Of a stretch of DNA of 64,000 nucleotides, positions 30,017 to 39,067 are shown one piece after another (the stretch's first letter is position 1; each line of letters starts with the position of its first letter). Under the pieces are notes generated by a model that saw nothing but the letters and a program-made list of their open reading frames with translations, had not been told where the DNA came from and made no database searches. The translations under genes were made by a program, and so were the position numbers. The DNA comes from Leptospira neocaledonica (GTDB lineage Bacteria > Spirochaetota > Leptospiria > Leptospirales > Leptospiraceae): contig NZ_NPEA01000004.1 in assembly GCF_002812205.1 (NCBI RefSeq), forward strand, positions 124,001 through 188,000, given 5' to 3'.

Positions 30017-31624
30017 TTATTTATATGTATTTAAGATTGCGTAATGCGCCTTATTAGCCTCGTACAATTTTTTGAATACGGAAAAATTTCGATCGTATAC
30101 CGATTTATTCACGGGATTCGGATTCCATCTTTCTTTACTCGGTATTAGATTTTTGATCTCTTCGAAAGAATGAATTTTACCTAATCCTAATGCAGCTATC
30201 GCTGCCGCACCAGTAGCTCCAGCATTTTGAGGATGATCAATTGTTTCGATAGTTCTGCCCGTAATATCCGCCAAGATCTGGCAAATGATAGGAGAACGTG
30301 CGACACCTCCCACAAATCGAATTGTAGATGAAGCGGGGACCTTTGCCTGAGATAACTCTAAAATCCAACGTTTATGAAATGAAATTCCTTCGATTACAGA
30401 TCGGATTAGCTTTCTTTTTCCAGTGTCCAAACCTATATTGAAGAACATTCCTCGTGCTGCTGGATCTTCGAAAGGGCAACGGTTTCCGTGCAACCAAGGA
30501 GTGAAGATAACTCCATCACTTCCTGCAGGAGTATCCTTGATGGATTCAAACAAAAATGCAAAAAGACTTTCGTGCACTGCGTCTTCACCTTCTGTTACAT
30601 TCTTTTTTTCTAAATAAACATCTATCTCGTCTAGGGCAAGATGATCCTTGACCCACTGCAGACATTTACCCGAGGTTTCCTGTTCTCCAAAATAATTATA
30701 ATAACCGGCTCTCGCGCCCACGATAGATGCAATCCTAGCGTTGATATCCACAGTCCTTTTTTTAGTCACCGTAGAAACCCAACCGGAGGTCCCGGCATAA
30801 ATATGAGTGTCTCCTTCTTCTACAGCGCCTGCCCCTATTCCGATAAGAGTGGCATCCCCTCCGCCGCCAAAAACTGCAGTTCCTTCTTTTAGCCCAAGTT
30901 CTTTTGCTGAGGTTTCAGTCAGTCCACCGATCAAATCGGTAGATTGAATGAGATCAGGAAGATGTTCCGGACGAACTCCGAACATTTTACAAAGTCCTTT
31001 ATGCCAACGGCTTTTGCCTGGACGAGAATCATATAAGAAAGTGGCAAATGCGGAATCCAGGGTCATGGTCGCCCTGCCAGTACATCTGGTGGTCAGATAA
31101 TCTTTCACATCCAACCACTTATGAACTCTAGCAAATCTTTCGGCTTCTTTGGCCTCGACCCATTTATATTTCCATAATGGATCCTTTACACTTCCCGCGA
31201 CTGCACCTGTAATCTGTAAGGAACGAAGAAGTTTATATGCATTCAGACCTTCTATCTTGATCCCATGCTCAATTCCTTTTTTCATTTGTTCGCGGGCTCT
31301 TTGGTCCATATAACTCATTGCTGGACGAACCGGTTTCAGATCCTTATCCACTAAGACGAGACCTTGCATTTGGGAACAGAAGGAGATTCCACGAATTTCC
31401 GCAGGGTCAAGTTTCGCTTCTTTTAAGACTTGGGCAGTGGTGTCTCTCATGGAATTCCACCAATCTTGAGGATCCTGCTCTACTCCTCCGCCTTCTAAAA
31501 GTGTGAGTCCATATTCTTGCGTCGCAGAATGTACAAGAGTAAGCCTATCACCTATTTCAAATAGGCAAGTTTTGGTCCCGGTAGTTCCTATATCGTAAGC
31601 CAAAACATAGACTTTTGATTTCAT
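30017..31624 (-). CDS. FGGY-family carbohydrate kinase, xylulokinase-like
   Basis: This 535-residue sugar kinase has the phosphate-1 loop YDIGTTGTKTCLFE at the N-terminus, QDPQDWW, a substrate region SFCSQMQGLVLVD, the catalytic aspartate in FGGGGDATLIGIGAG (near residue 258), and the ATP-binding RFVGGVARSPIICQILADI near residue 440. The family covers xylulose, glycerol, ribulose and others. Overall it looks xylulokinase-like, but the substrate cannot be fixed. A strong operator palindrome lies 37 bases before its start. Confidence 0.85.
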   Translation of the reverse strand: MKSKVYVLAYDIGTTGTKTCLFEIGDRLTLVHSATQEYGLTLLEGGGVEQDPQDWWNSMRDTTAQVLKEAKLDPAEIRGISFCSQMQGLVLVDKDLKPVRPAMSYMDQRAREQMKKGIEHGIKIEGLNAYKLLRSLQITGAVAGSVKDPLWKYKWVEAKEAERFARVHKWLDVKDYLTTRCTGRATMTLDSAFATFLYDSRPGKSRWHKGLCKMFGVRPEHLPDLIQSTDLIGGLTETSAKELGLKEGTAVFGGGGDATLIGIGAGAVEEGDTHIYAGTSGWVSTVTKKRTVDINARIASIVGARAGYYNYFGEQETSGKCLQWVKDHLALDEIDVYLEKKNVTEGEDAVHESLFAFLFESIKDTPAGSDGVIFTPWLHGNRCPFEDPAARGMFFNIGLDTGKRKLIRSVIEGISFHKRWILELSQAKVPASSTIRFVGGVARSPIICQILADITGRTIETIDHPQNAGATGAAAIAALGLGKIHSFEEIKNLIPSKERWNPNPVNKSVYDRNFSVFKKLYEANKAHYAILNTYK

Positions 31625-31660
31625 GCAGCAGATCCTCCGAGGCCCAATAACGAATCACTC

Positions 31661-31682
31661 GATGAGTGAGCACTCACTCATC
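31661..31682. promoter_or_regulatory. Perfect palindromic operator, TetR-like
   Basis: Ten-base arms GATGAGTGAG and CTCACTCATC are perfect reverse complements around a CA spacer. The size and position (37 bases before the kinase start codon) suit a TetR-type dimer site. The TetR gene downstream of the kinase is the natural candidate regulator, by inference. Confidence 0.7.
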
Positions 31683-31784
31683 AGGAGATTGGAAAGTCCC
31701 CTAAAAAGGGCAATCCTTTTTTCTAAAATGAGAAGGCGGTTATATGTGATTGTCCTTTCGTGTCAATAGAATCGCGGGAACCAG

Positions 31785-31876
31785 CCGCGACAGCGATGCG
31801 CAGGGGAAGTCCCAAAGGGACCGGAGCGAACGCGTAGCCAGGAGCAGCGCGGTCCGAGCGAAGCGAGGAGTCGCCC
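31785..31876. repeat. GC-rich dispersed repeat, copy 1
   Basis: The element begins CCGCGACAGCGAT and ends with AGCGCGGTCCGAGCG followed by GCGAGGAGTCGCCC. The same two ends occur near 57.8 kb around a different middle. It is far richer in G and C than its surroundings and contains short inverted parts. It lies in the gap between the kinase gene's upstream region and the end of the beta-propeller gene. Confidence 0.7.
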
Positions 31877-31894
31877 CCAGTCACTTGATAAAAA

Positions 31895-32989
31895 TTATCT
31901 ACCTATGATCCCTTCCGCTTCCGGCTTGAATCTATAAATATAATAAGGTCCTTTACTTAAAATGGTCGCGTCTGTTTGCAGGAATACTTCGTTTAACGCG
32001 CTGCAAGTTAGATACATATATCCATCCGGAGCGTAACTAAATCCGTCGGGCCAACGGAAACTCGGATCCTTGAATAATGTGGTAATCTTTTTATCAGGAT
32101 CGATCAGGTTCACTGCAGAATGCTCCGCGTCGGTCACATAAATATTTCCGCTCTTATCGATGCTAATACCGTCACTCATTGATTTTAAAGAATATTGTTC
32201 TACCTGTGACGCCAGTTGAGCTGCGGTTAACGTGGAATCCCGCAAAACGTTCGTTTTAGCGCGATATAATTCTCCGGAAGTAAAAGGAGCAAAATATAAC
32301 CATTCTTTATTTTGATCCAAAGCGATAGAATCCGCATTAAATATGATAGAAACACCTGCCACCTGGAAAGGAGCCCCATTTACCACGATCTCGTTTCTTT
32401 CTCCCACTACGGAAGCATGATCTTTCAGCAGGCGTCTTGCTTTTTTGTTTGTGATATCATATACCACTAACCCAGGATCAGGAATCAAAGGGCTTGTATC
32501 CGTGATAAAGATTGTTTCAGTCACCGTATCAATCTGCATATCATTGAACAAAGAATCCTTAGGAGCGATCGAAATAGGGAATTCATACTCGTGGATCGTA
32601 GCCCCAGTTTCTATATCGAATGCATAAACCTTTGGTCTCGTTAGTCCTAAATTACCGTAATCCAGGGTCCAGAGCCGATTCTTATCATCCACTCTCACTG
32701 AAAGGACTGTATTGAAGTTTTTCTGAAAGTTCTGGTTCGGAAAAGGAAGGACCTGGCCGTTCTTTAATTCCGCCACTTTAATCGGAGGTGATCCTTGGGG
32801 GAAAAAAGAGAAGAAGATCCTTCCCGATGTCGATGCACTTATATTGCCAGGAGGACGATCCAGCTGGATCACTTTTTCCAGAGAAGAATTCGGATACTTT
32901 GGTAACGTTGTCCTATCTTCTAAATTTCCTGTTTCACATTTTACAACGGCCGAAACCAATGCTAAGACTATAGCCCATTTTTTTAACAT
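31895..32989 (-). CDS. Exported beta-propeller protein, MRJP/Yellow or SMP-30-like
   Basis: This 364-residue exported protein has an N-terminal hydrophobic segment ending at VVKC, a possible but atypical lipobox. The body resembles the Major Royal Jelly Protein/Yellow and SMP-30 propellers: LWTLDYGNLGLTRPKVYAFD, DTVTETIFITDTS, GLVVYDITNKKARRLL, SDGISIDKSGNIYVTDAEH and WPDGFSYAPDGYMYLT. The repeated D-G-x-Y/I-V-T pattern gives a six-bladed fold. The ligand or enzyme activity is unknown. It may be surface or periplasmic. Confidence 0.78.
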   Translation of the reverse strand: MLKKWAIVLALVSAVVKCETGNLEDRTTLPKYPNSSLEKVIQLDRPPGNISASTSGRIFFSFFPQGSPPIKVAELKNGQVLPFPNQNFQKNFNTVLSVRVDDKNRLWTLDYGNLGLTRPKVYAFDIETGATIHEYEFPISIAPKDSLFNDMQIDTVTETIFITDTSPLIPDPGLVVYDITNKKARRLLKDHASVVGERNEIVVNGAPFQVAGVSIIFNADSIALDQNKEWLYFAPFTSGELYRAKTNVLRDSTLTAAQLASQVEQYSLKSMSDGISIDKSGNIYVTDAEHSAVNLIDPDKKITTLFKDPSFRWPDGFSYAPDGYMYLTCSALNEVFLQTDATILSKGPYYIYRFKPEAEGIIGR

Positions 32990-33427
32990 AAAATTTTCTC
33001 CACTGCCTCATATCATAAGGCAAAAAAGAAAAGGGTCGTCCGCATTGTTTAAGTCGAACGTCCGAATTTAAGAAGTCGGTCCCTTCTCAAAAATCTAAAC
33101 TTACAACTTTCTTATTTCATAAAGTACTAGGTCTTGATTAAATCTCATGTGATTGTGAAAAAGAACGGGATTATAGGATCGAATTACCGTGCACTTATAT
33201 GCGTCTTACATTTTACAAAATCACTTATTCGCATAATATTTAAGTCGTTATAATTAGAAATTAAAATAGCAGGTACTTCTTATTCCAAAATTATAATTTG
33301 CTTGGAACTAGAACATATACCTCCTATACTGTCATTGTTACTTCCGAGCATAGATTGTGATGATTCCCTCGGACCTAAGTGATGCGAATTATTATCTTCC
33401 ACTATTTAAATAAAAACGGGGCTTTCT
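32990..33427. other. 438-base gap without a gene
   Basis: This AT-rich gap separates the leftward propeller gene from the rightward MFS gene, so it must contain both promoters. I see no ORF with a good ribosome site, no tRNA and no strong terminator hairpin. A GGGG run lies seven bases before the MFS start codon. Confidence 0.4.
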
Positions 33428-34681
33428 ATGCGTGAAAACCAAGTAAAGGTATACGGCTACAGATGGGTGATTCTTGGTCTATACGCGTTAATTACGGCGA
33501 TTATCCAAATCCAATGGCTGACTTTTGCGCCTATAGCCAGAGAGGCTAAAGTATTTTACGATGTATCAAGCCTTCAGATAGATCTTCTCTCCCTGATCTT
33601 CATGGGAGTATTCGTATTAATGGCAATCCCTGCTTCTTATATCATCGATACTTACGGAATCCGAATCGGAGTCGGAGTGGGCGCTGCTCTGACAGGAATT
33701 TTCTCCTTAAGCAAAGGAGTATATGCGGATAATTTCAGTATAGTGATCGCATCTCAAATCGGCTTGGCGATTGCACAACCTTTCATCTTAAACGCAGTCA
33801 CAAAAGTGAGCGTACAATGGTTTCCTATTACAGAAAGAGCTACTGCTGTAGCCATCGGAACCTTAGCCCAATTTATAGGTATTATTTTAGTAATGGCAAT
33901 CACTCCTAGAATGTTAGGAGAAGTGAATCCGAATCCACAAGAGATCCCAGGTATACTTTTGAATTATGGATTGGTGGCAATAGCAGGAGCCGTAGTGTTT
34001 TTGGCATTCTTCAAAGAGAAACCTCCGACTGCTCCAGATCTAGCAAGTCAGCAAAATTCCAAATTTAAGGTATTCGAAGGTTTAAAACATATCCTTAGCC
34101 AAAAGGACATGCGAAAATCACTACTTCTATTCCTGATTGGATTAGGAATTTTTAATGCAGTTAGCACTTGTATAGACCAGATCTGTGAAACTAAACATTT
34201 AAACATGACCCAGTCCGGAGAAATTGCAGGAATGATGCTTATGTCCGGAATTATCGCAGGCGTCTTTGTTCCATTAATCTCCGATAAGCTGGGCAAAAGA
34301 CAACCTTTCTTAGTGATTTCGATGGCTGGATTTTTGCCTGGAATGTTATTATTCTCCTTAGCAAACGACTATAACTTAGTTTTAACCGGGGCATTCTTGA
34401 TAGGATTTTTCTTACTTGGAATCGGAGCACCGATCGGGTTTCAATACTGCGCTGAGATCACCTCTCCTGCACCTGAATCTTCTTCCCAAGGGCTTTTACT
34501 TTGGATCGGTCAGATATCCGGGATCTTCTTTATTTTAGGGCTGAACTTTTTAGGAATAGATCTATTCTTAAAAATATTCATAGGTCTTGGGGTATTGAAC
34601 CTAGCCTTATCTTTTTTACTCAAGGAATCTCCTTTGATGTTAGGAGCAAAAGTCCAAGAGAATTCTTTCTCCAGAAAATAA
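33428..34681 (+). CDS. MFS transporter, FLVCR-like
   Basis: This 417-residue transporter has about twelve hydrophobic segments. The pattern of the N-terminal part (WVILGLYALITAIIQIQWLTFAPI, SLQIDLLSLIFMGVFVLMAIPASY, AIAQPFILNAVTKVSVQWFP) resembles the FLVCR/haem-choline branch of the major facilitator superfamily. The substrate cannot be assigned. It converges on the Old Yellow Enzyme gene, sharing a hairpin just after its stop. Confidence 0.83.
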   Translation: MRENQVKVYGYRWVILGLYALITAIIQIQWLTFAPIAREAKVFYDVSSLQIDLLSLIFMGVFVLMAIPASYIIDTYGIRIGVGVGAALTGIFSLSKGVYADNFSIVIASQIGLAIAQPFILNAVTKVSVQWFPITERATAVAIGTLAQFIGIILVMAITPRMLGEVNPNPQEIPGILLNYGLVAIAGAVVFLAFFKEKPPTAPDLASQQNSKFKVFEGLKHILSQKDMRKSLLLFLIGLGIFNAVSTCIDQICETKHLNMTQSGEIAGMMLMSGIIAGVFVPLISDKLGKRQPFLVISMAGFLPGMLLFSLANDYNLVLTGAFLIGFFLLGIGAPIGFQYCAEITSPAPESSSQGLLLWIGQISGIFFILGLNFLGIDLFLKIFIGLGVLNLALSFLLKESPLMLGAKVQENSFSRK

Positions 34682-34712
34682 AAAAAAGTCCGTCGGAATT
34701 TCTCCGACGGAC
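34680..34712 (-). terminator. Terminator for the leftward flavin oxidoreductase gene
   Basis: GTCCGTCGGA and TCCGACGGAC pair perfectly around a five-base loop. On the minus strand the stem is followed by seven or more T, the standard terminator form. It lies 34 bases after the oxidoreductase stop and also directly after the MFS stop, where it may act weakly from the plus strand. Confidence 0.88.
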
Positions 34713-34745
34713 GGTTTAAGGTTTGCTATTCAATGGATTAAGTCG

Positions 34746-36011
34746 TCATTTAGATGCGATCCGCTTTGAGAAATTTCGTTCCAAAAATTTTTTGTATTTC
34801 TTCGCATTACGTCTTCCCCTGATCTGATCTCTAATCATATTCCAGATCAAAGAACCTGGAAGCCTAGGTTCTTTTCCTTCTCCCATTCTTCTGAACTGAA
34901 GACGGATCGCGGACATCTTAGAAAGTGAATTTAACGCAGGATTAGAAAGTTTCGGTATTTCTACAGAGACCTTTTCTATTTTTCCGGAAAGTAATCCATT
35001 TACGAATGTAGGATGAAACGCAAAAGGTGCTGCGATCCCGACTAAATCTGCTTCTTTGGAAACGATAGCTTCTTCCATTACAGATTTACTTCTAAATCCG
35101 CCGGTGACTAGTAGAGGAATTTTAGTGATCTCTTTTGCCTTTTTAGCAAAATCTAAAAAGTATGCTTCTCTTTTGTTCGTGCCTGTTCCTTGCATTGCAG
35201 GAGATTCATAATTCCCTCCTGAAATTTCCAAAAGATCCAAAGCGATCGGTTCCAGCATTTTGATAACTTGGATAGAATCTTCCTCTTGGAAACCTCCTCC
35301 CTGGAAGTCCGCAGAATTTAATTTGACCCCAATTCCGAAATCGGATCGAACGGAAGCTTTGATACCTTTCAAAACTTCTAAAAGGAATCTTGCCCGATTC
35401 TCTAAAGAGCCGCCCCATTCATCTTTTCTAATATTAGTAATTGGAGACAAGAATTGGTTTAATAAATATCCATGAGCTGAATGAACTTCTACTCCATTGA
35501 ATCCTGCCTTATCGGCTATGACTGCAGCATCTATGAACTTTTGGATGAGGACTTTGATCTCTTCTCCTCTTAATTCTCTGGGTTCTCCAAAAACTTTTGC
35601 GAACATTCTTCCTGGTATATGCACTTTTATTGGAGAAGGAGCAACAGGAGTCTCAGTAATAAAACCGAATGTTTGTCTTCCCGGATGATTGATCTGCATC
35701 CAAATTTTGGAGCCACCGGATTGTCCGATCTCTGCCCATTTTTTCAATGAAGAAAGATCCATTCCATTTCTTAAGATCACATTGCCGGGACCGGTGAGTC
35801 CATTCGGGTCCACCATTACGTTTCCGGTAAGAAGAAGGCCCGCTCCTGATTGGGACCATCTTTCATAAAGTTTGAACAATCTTTGGCTAGGAAGAAATTC
35901 CTTGTCCGAAAGACCTTCTTCCATCGAAGCTTTTACAATTCTGTTTTTGAGTATCTGACCATTTGGAAGTTTCAGTTCGGAGGATATTCCTTCCTTGGAT
36001 AATGCCTGGAT
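34746..36011 (-). CDS. NADH:flavin oxidoreductase, Old Yellow Enzyme family
   Basis: This FMN enzyme of about 421 residues reduces activated double bonds or related substrates. It shows VEVHSAHGYLLNQFLSP followed by NIRKDEWGGSLENRARF, the OYE hallmark, and LLVTGGFRSKSVMEEA for phosphate binding of FMN. I chose the ATG at 36011, giving MIQALSKEG. The ATG at 36044 lies inside an operator-like repeat, has no ribosome site and adds only 11 residues. The divergent TetR gene is its likely regulator. Confidence 0.9.
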   Translation of the reverse strand: MQALSKEGISSELKLPNGQILKNRIVKASMEEGLSDKEFLPSQRLFKLYERWSQSGAGLLLTGNVMVDPNGLTGPGNVILRNGMDLSSLKKWAEIGQSGGSKIWMQINHPGRQTFGFITETPVAPSPIKVHIPGRMFAKVFGEPRELRGEEIKVLIQKFIDAAVIADKAGFNGVEVHSAHGYLLNQFLSPITNIRKDEWGGSLENRARFLLEVLKGIKASVRSDFGIGVKLNSADFQGGGFQEEDSIQVIKMLEPIALDLLEISGGNYESPAMQGTGTNKREAYFLDFAKKAKEITKIPLLVTGGFRSKSVMEEAIVSKEADLVGIAAPFAFHPTFVNGLLSGKIEKVSVEIPKLSNPALNSLSKMSAIRLQFRRMGEGKEPRLPGSLIWNMIRDQIRGRRNAKKYKKFLERNFSKRIASK

Positions 36012-36038
36012 CATAAAATTCTCACTCAAGTTATTTCC

Positions 36039-36094
36039 TACCATTCGGTATTTATTGGACTGGCCTGGTCAATAAAAATTCCTACCGGTTGGTA
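36039..36094. promoter_or_regulatory. Twin operator-like repeats between the oxidoreductase and TetR genes
   Basis: Two sites with TACC-N4-GGTA followed by TTTATT occur at 36039-36050 and 36083-36094, 44 bases apart and in the same orientation. Each is a short palindrome. They sit in the divergent promoter region, where a TetR dimer would control both genes. This is inferred, as no half-site match to a known regulator was checked. Confidence 0.6.
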
Positions 36095-36162
36095 TTTATT
36101 TTTGGGAATTTTGGAGAATTCGTTTGACGGGTCGAGGAAAAGTTTAGAAACAGAGGGCAGGA

Positions 36163-36795
36163 ATGAAGCTGAACAAAGCTAAGCCAGGCTGGAAAAAAAT
36201 GCCGGAGGAGGTCCGAAAGGAATCCATCCTTCAAGCAGCTATGCAATGTTTTTTTAGCAAGGGTTTCGAAAGAACCTCTGTCCAGGACATTGCGGATGCG
36301 GCAGGTCTTACCAAAGGTGGGATCTATTTCCATTTCGAGAGCAAAGAAGAGATCAGGGACACTCTTATCCAAAACTTTTTGTCCTGGGAAAGATTCGGGT
36401 TCGAAGAACCTGAAGTAAAAGCCCTCCCCTCCCACTTAAGATTGGTGGAATATTTAGAAAGACTCGCGAATCGATTAGCGGTAGAAGGGAATTGTAGTCC
36501 TCGTTTGTTTGCTGAAGCGACAGCCTGCGGAGCAATGGAAAAAGAAATATTAAGTTTTTATGATTCTTTAGAAAAACTTTTCGCTAAGACAATTAAGGAA
36601 TCCCAGGAAAGCGGCAAGATCAAGGCTGATCTTTCACCAGAACTTTCTGCCAGGACATTACTTGCTCTTTTTGACGGATTACAGATCCAATCCGATATTT
36701 CCAATAAGAGGGCTTTGCAAACTGTAGGCAGAGAAGTCCTGAAGGTATTTTTTAAATCTATGTTATTCCTTCCTCAGGATAACTGCGAAATTTAA
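36163..36795 (+). CDS. TetR-family regulator of the divergent flavin oxidoreductase gene
   Basis: This 210-residue protein has a TetR helix-turn-helix (ILQAAMQCFFSKGFERTSVQ, DIADAAGLTKGGIYFHFESKEE) at residues ~20-65 and a C-terminal domain of the TetR_C type. A GCAGGA ribosome site precedes the start. It is divergent from the Old Yellow Enzyme gene with twin repeats between them, a layout typical of TetR repressors of redox or xenobiotic-response enzymes. Confidence 0.9.
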   Translation: MKLNKAKPGWKKMPEEVRKESILQAAMQCFFSKGFERTSVQDIADAAGLTKGGIYFHFESKEEIRDTLIQNFLSWERFGFEEPEVKALPSHLRLVEYLERLANRLAVEGNCSPRLFAEATACGAMEKEILSFYDSLEKLFAKTIKESQESGKIKADLSPELSARTLLALFDGLQIQSDISNKRALQTVGREVLKVFFKSMLFLPQDNCEI

Positions 36796-36823
36796 GGGAT
36801 CATCATTCTGAAGAGAGAGTTCT

Positions 36824-36946
36824 TCAAATCTTGATCGGAAGATAAATACTCACTAGCAAGAACGCTAAAGAAATAAGGATCGCCATTAACGGTCTGACGA
36901 TCCTATAAAATTTCCAAAGTTTCAATTCGAATCTTTTGTTCTTCAT
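36824..36946 (-). CDS. Possible 40-residue single-span membrane protein
   Basis: A short ORF reads MKNKRFELKLWKFYRIVRPL and continues with about 18 hydrophobic residues (MAILISLAFLLVSIYLPIKI). A basic N-terminus followed by one membrane segment is the usual look of small membrane proteins. The ribosome site is weak (GAG touching the ATG), so the call is tentative. Confidence 0.4.
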   Translation of the reverse strand: MKNKRFELKLWKFYRIVRPLMAILISLAFLLVSIYLPIKI

Positions 36947-37042
36947 CTCTACATATTAGATAACAAATGAAAAATGTAAGACGGTCAATTTTTGGATTTT
37001 TTTTAGAGTCCCTTAAGTGAGTGTTGTCGACCAAGGATTAAA

Positions 37043-37138
37043 TTATTTTAATTCTTTATGTCTTTTTTTGATCCAAAGACCGTACACGATCCCGACGACA
37101 AATCCGGATACGATTACTATAATTAGAATTGGGTCCAT
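37043..37138 (-). CDS. Possible 31-residue single-span membrane protein
   Basis: The ORF encodes MDPILIIVIVSGFVVGIVYG followed by the basic tail LWIKKRHKELK. One membrane segment and a cytosolic positive tail are clear. The sequence GGGAG lies three bases before the ATG, a better ribosome site than many genes here. The orientation matches that of the small ORF at 36.9 kb. No family is recognised. Confidence 0.5.
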   Translation of the reverse strand: MDPILIIVIVSGFVVGIVYGLWIKKRHKELK

Positions 37139-37179
37139 CTTCTCCCTAGATTTATATTTTATCTAGGTTTTGCAAGAGC

Positions 37180-38421
37180 TTACTTGTTTTTACTAACGAT
37201 AGAAGTAATCTCCGTATTTGCCCCAGGTACTTTTAAGTACGTCCAATCGGAACTTAGAGTTGGCGAAACTCCTGTAGTACCAATAGAACCTGCGTCGCCG
37301 ACAGCTACAATTCGATTCAGTTTCGAACTATATGTAGCAAAGATCCAATCCTCATATGAACTGCTAGTTCCACAAGCATCCAACGTATTGATCGTAGTCC
37401 AAGAACTTCCCTGATTGGAAGAGTAAGCCCATTTGCATGAATTCCCGAAAGTGTAAATATTTCCTGATTCGTCGTTTGCAAACCCGTTCGGCCTATTATT
37501 CGCTCCAAATCCCACCGCAACAGAAGCAGGCCATACTCCGCTCGTACTCATTCGAGAACTGACTGCTATATTATCAGTCTCTCTTGTCCCAAAAACAAAA
37601 AGTGAATTTGCCCTAGATACGAAAAACTGGAAGGAATACATATCATACACGGAAGTATTTGGAGGGGCATACGTTAAGTTTTCTAAGGAATCAGCACTCG
37701 ATGGAAAAGCCGACATGCTGGAAGTAGAAGTACTAGGATTGTATTCCAAAGTGGCGTTATAAGAACCTCCTTCTTGCGGGCAATACAAGGTATCGTTATG
37801 AAAGATCACAAAACAAGATCCATTTGCAGTACCATGGTCAGTGTAAGGAATATCTTGCATCACTGTCCAAGTTTTCCCGTTTGTACTTTGGATCATGTAC
37901 AATTGGTCCGCACTAGAGTCCGAACCAAACTTAGAACCTGCAGCTACGAATTTTTTTACACCACCCACTCTTCCATAAGAAATGGAACGAAGAGGCAAAT
38001 TTCCTTGGGAGGAGTATATACTGCTATTAGGGCAAGGAATTCTTGTCCAGGTTTCTGCATCTGGACTTGTCCATAGCCCACAATTATTTGTTCGTGAATC
38101 AAATCCTGCAGAAAGAGTTCCTACAGCTACGTAAAGTCCATTGCCGTAAGTAACCGAATATAAGTTGCCCGTACAATCCGGTAGAACAGAAGAACCTCCG
38201 GTTGCAGCCCAAGTGACTCCATCATTGCTAGTCCATATAATGCAACCGAGACCTACTGCTAAAAATTCTGGGCCCAGTTCAGAATCCGGTTGAAGAGCCT
38301 CAGACAATGATAAATCCAGAGAAAGACCCACTAAAGATTGGGAAGCGTCTATATTCACTTCCTTTGCTTGGTTACAATATAAGATTTGAAAAATACTAAT
38401 TAAAAGAACGATTCTTTTCAT
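37180..38421 (-). CDS. Lipoprotein with BNR/Asp-box repeats
   Basis: This 413-residue lipoprotein has signal LLISIFQILYC with the lipobox cysteine at about 16. The body has at least four sialidase-type Asp-box motifs (IWTSNDGVTWAATG, LWTSPDAETWTRIP, IQSTNGKTWTVMQ, AYSSNQGSSWTTIN), which mark a beta-propeller. The remaining text is low in charge and rich in serine, threonine and glycine. It is likely surface or periplasmic. A sialidase activity is not supported by these repeats alone. Confidence 0.82.
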   Translation of the reverse strand: MKRIVLLISIFQILYCNQAKEVNIDASQSLVGLSLDLSLSEALQPDSELGPEFLAVGLGCIIWTSNDGVTWAATGGSSVLPDCTGNLYSVTYGNGLYVAVGTLSAGFDSRTNNCGLWTSPDAETWTRIPCPNSSIYSSQGNLPLRSISYGRVGGVKKFVAAGSKFGSDSSADQLYMIQSTNGKTWTVMQDIPYTDHGTANGSCFVIFHNDTLYCPQEGGSYNATLEYNPSTSTSSMSAFPSSADSLENLTYAPPNTSVYDMYSFQFFVSRANSLFVFGTRETDNIAVSSRMSTSGVWPASVAVGFGANNRPNGFANDESGNIYTFGNSCKWAYSSNQGSSWTTINTLDACGTSSSYEDWIFATYSSKLNRIVAVGDAGSIGTTGVSPTLSSDWTYLKVPGANTEITSIVSKNK

Positions 38422-38592
38422 TCCGAGCCTTTACTTAATAACAAATTTCCTCGAGATCTTTCCCTTATTTTTTTGGGACGCCAGCGATCATTTTCAGGTC
38501 CGGATCGTTTTAGATAGTTTAGGGCTCCAACTTATAATCGGGTTCCAGGATACGAGGACAATGACTGAAAATGATTCCTAAATAATGTCTGG

Positions 38593-38958
38593 CTAAGGAA
38601 TGAAAAAGCCATTCCCCCGCTGTTTTTTGTACTTCTGCAGAACCGATCTCTGAAAAACCTTTTTTCTGAAAAAAGAATCCAAACTCCAATCTTCTTCCCC
38701 GGGGATCACTTGTACTTTTAACATAGCGTAGAAGGAGCCGGAATCAGGATCGAATCGAAACACAATAGATCTGCCACCTAGTGGATTTCGAATGGAGAAG
38801 GTGGCCCATTTTGCCTTGGGTCCGGAGCTTTCGGACTTTAAATCGTACAATTCGTATTGTAAATCTTTCTCATCTCCGAAAAACTCATGAAAAGCGGAGC
38901 GAAATGCATCTCCGAATTCCAATCGAGTTGGGAAATAAGAATCTTCCGAAGGATCCAT
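38593..38958 (-). CDS. Hypothetical cytosolic protein
   Basis: I do not recognise this 121-residue protein. It has no signal peptide or membrane segment and mixes acidic and aromatic residues (YFPTRLEFGDAFRSAFHEFF, RSIVFRFDPDSGSFYAMLKV). The nearby genes give no clue. The start ATG is weakly preceded by a ribosome site. Confidence 0.55.
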   Translation of the reverse strand: MDPSEDSYFPTRLEFGDAFRSAFHEFFGDEKDLQYELYDLKSESSGPKAKWATFSIRNPLGGRSIVFRFDPDSGSFYAMLKVQVIPGEEDWSLDSFFRKKVFQRSVLQKYKKQRGNGFFIP

Positions 38959-39067
38959 AGGACTAATTCTTAAAAAGACAGATACACCATCAAGTTTTTA
39001 GAGAAACGGATCTTCGGAAAATAAACGAGATGGTAGTATTTTTGAAGATCTGGCCGAAATTAGAAAT

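Noticed and set aside
30017..31624. Glycerol kinase
   Set aside because: The substrate-region motifs look closer to the xylulokinase group, and no glycerol genes are nearby. The substrate was left open.
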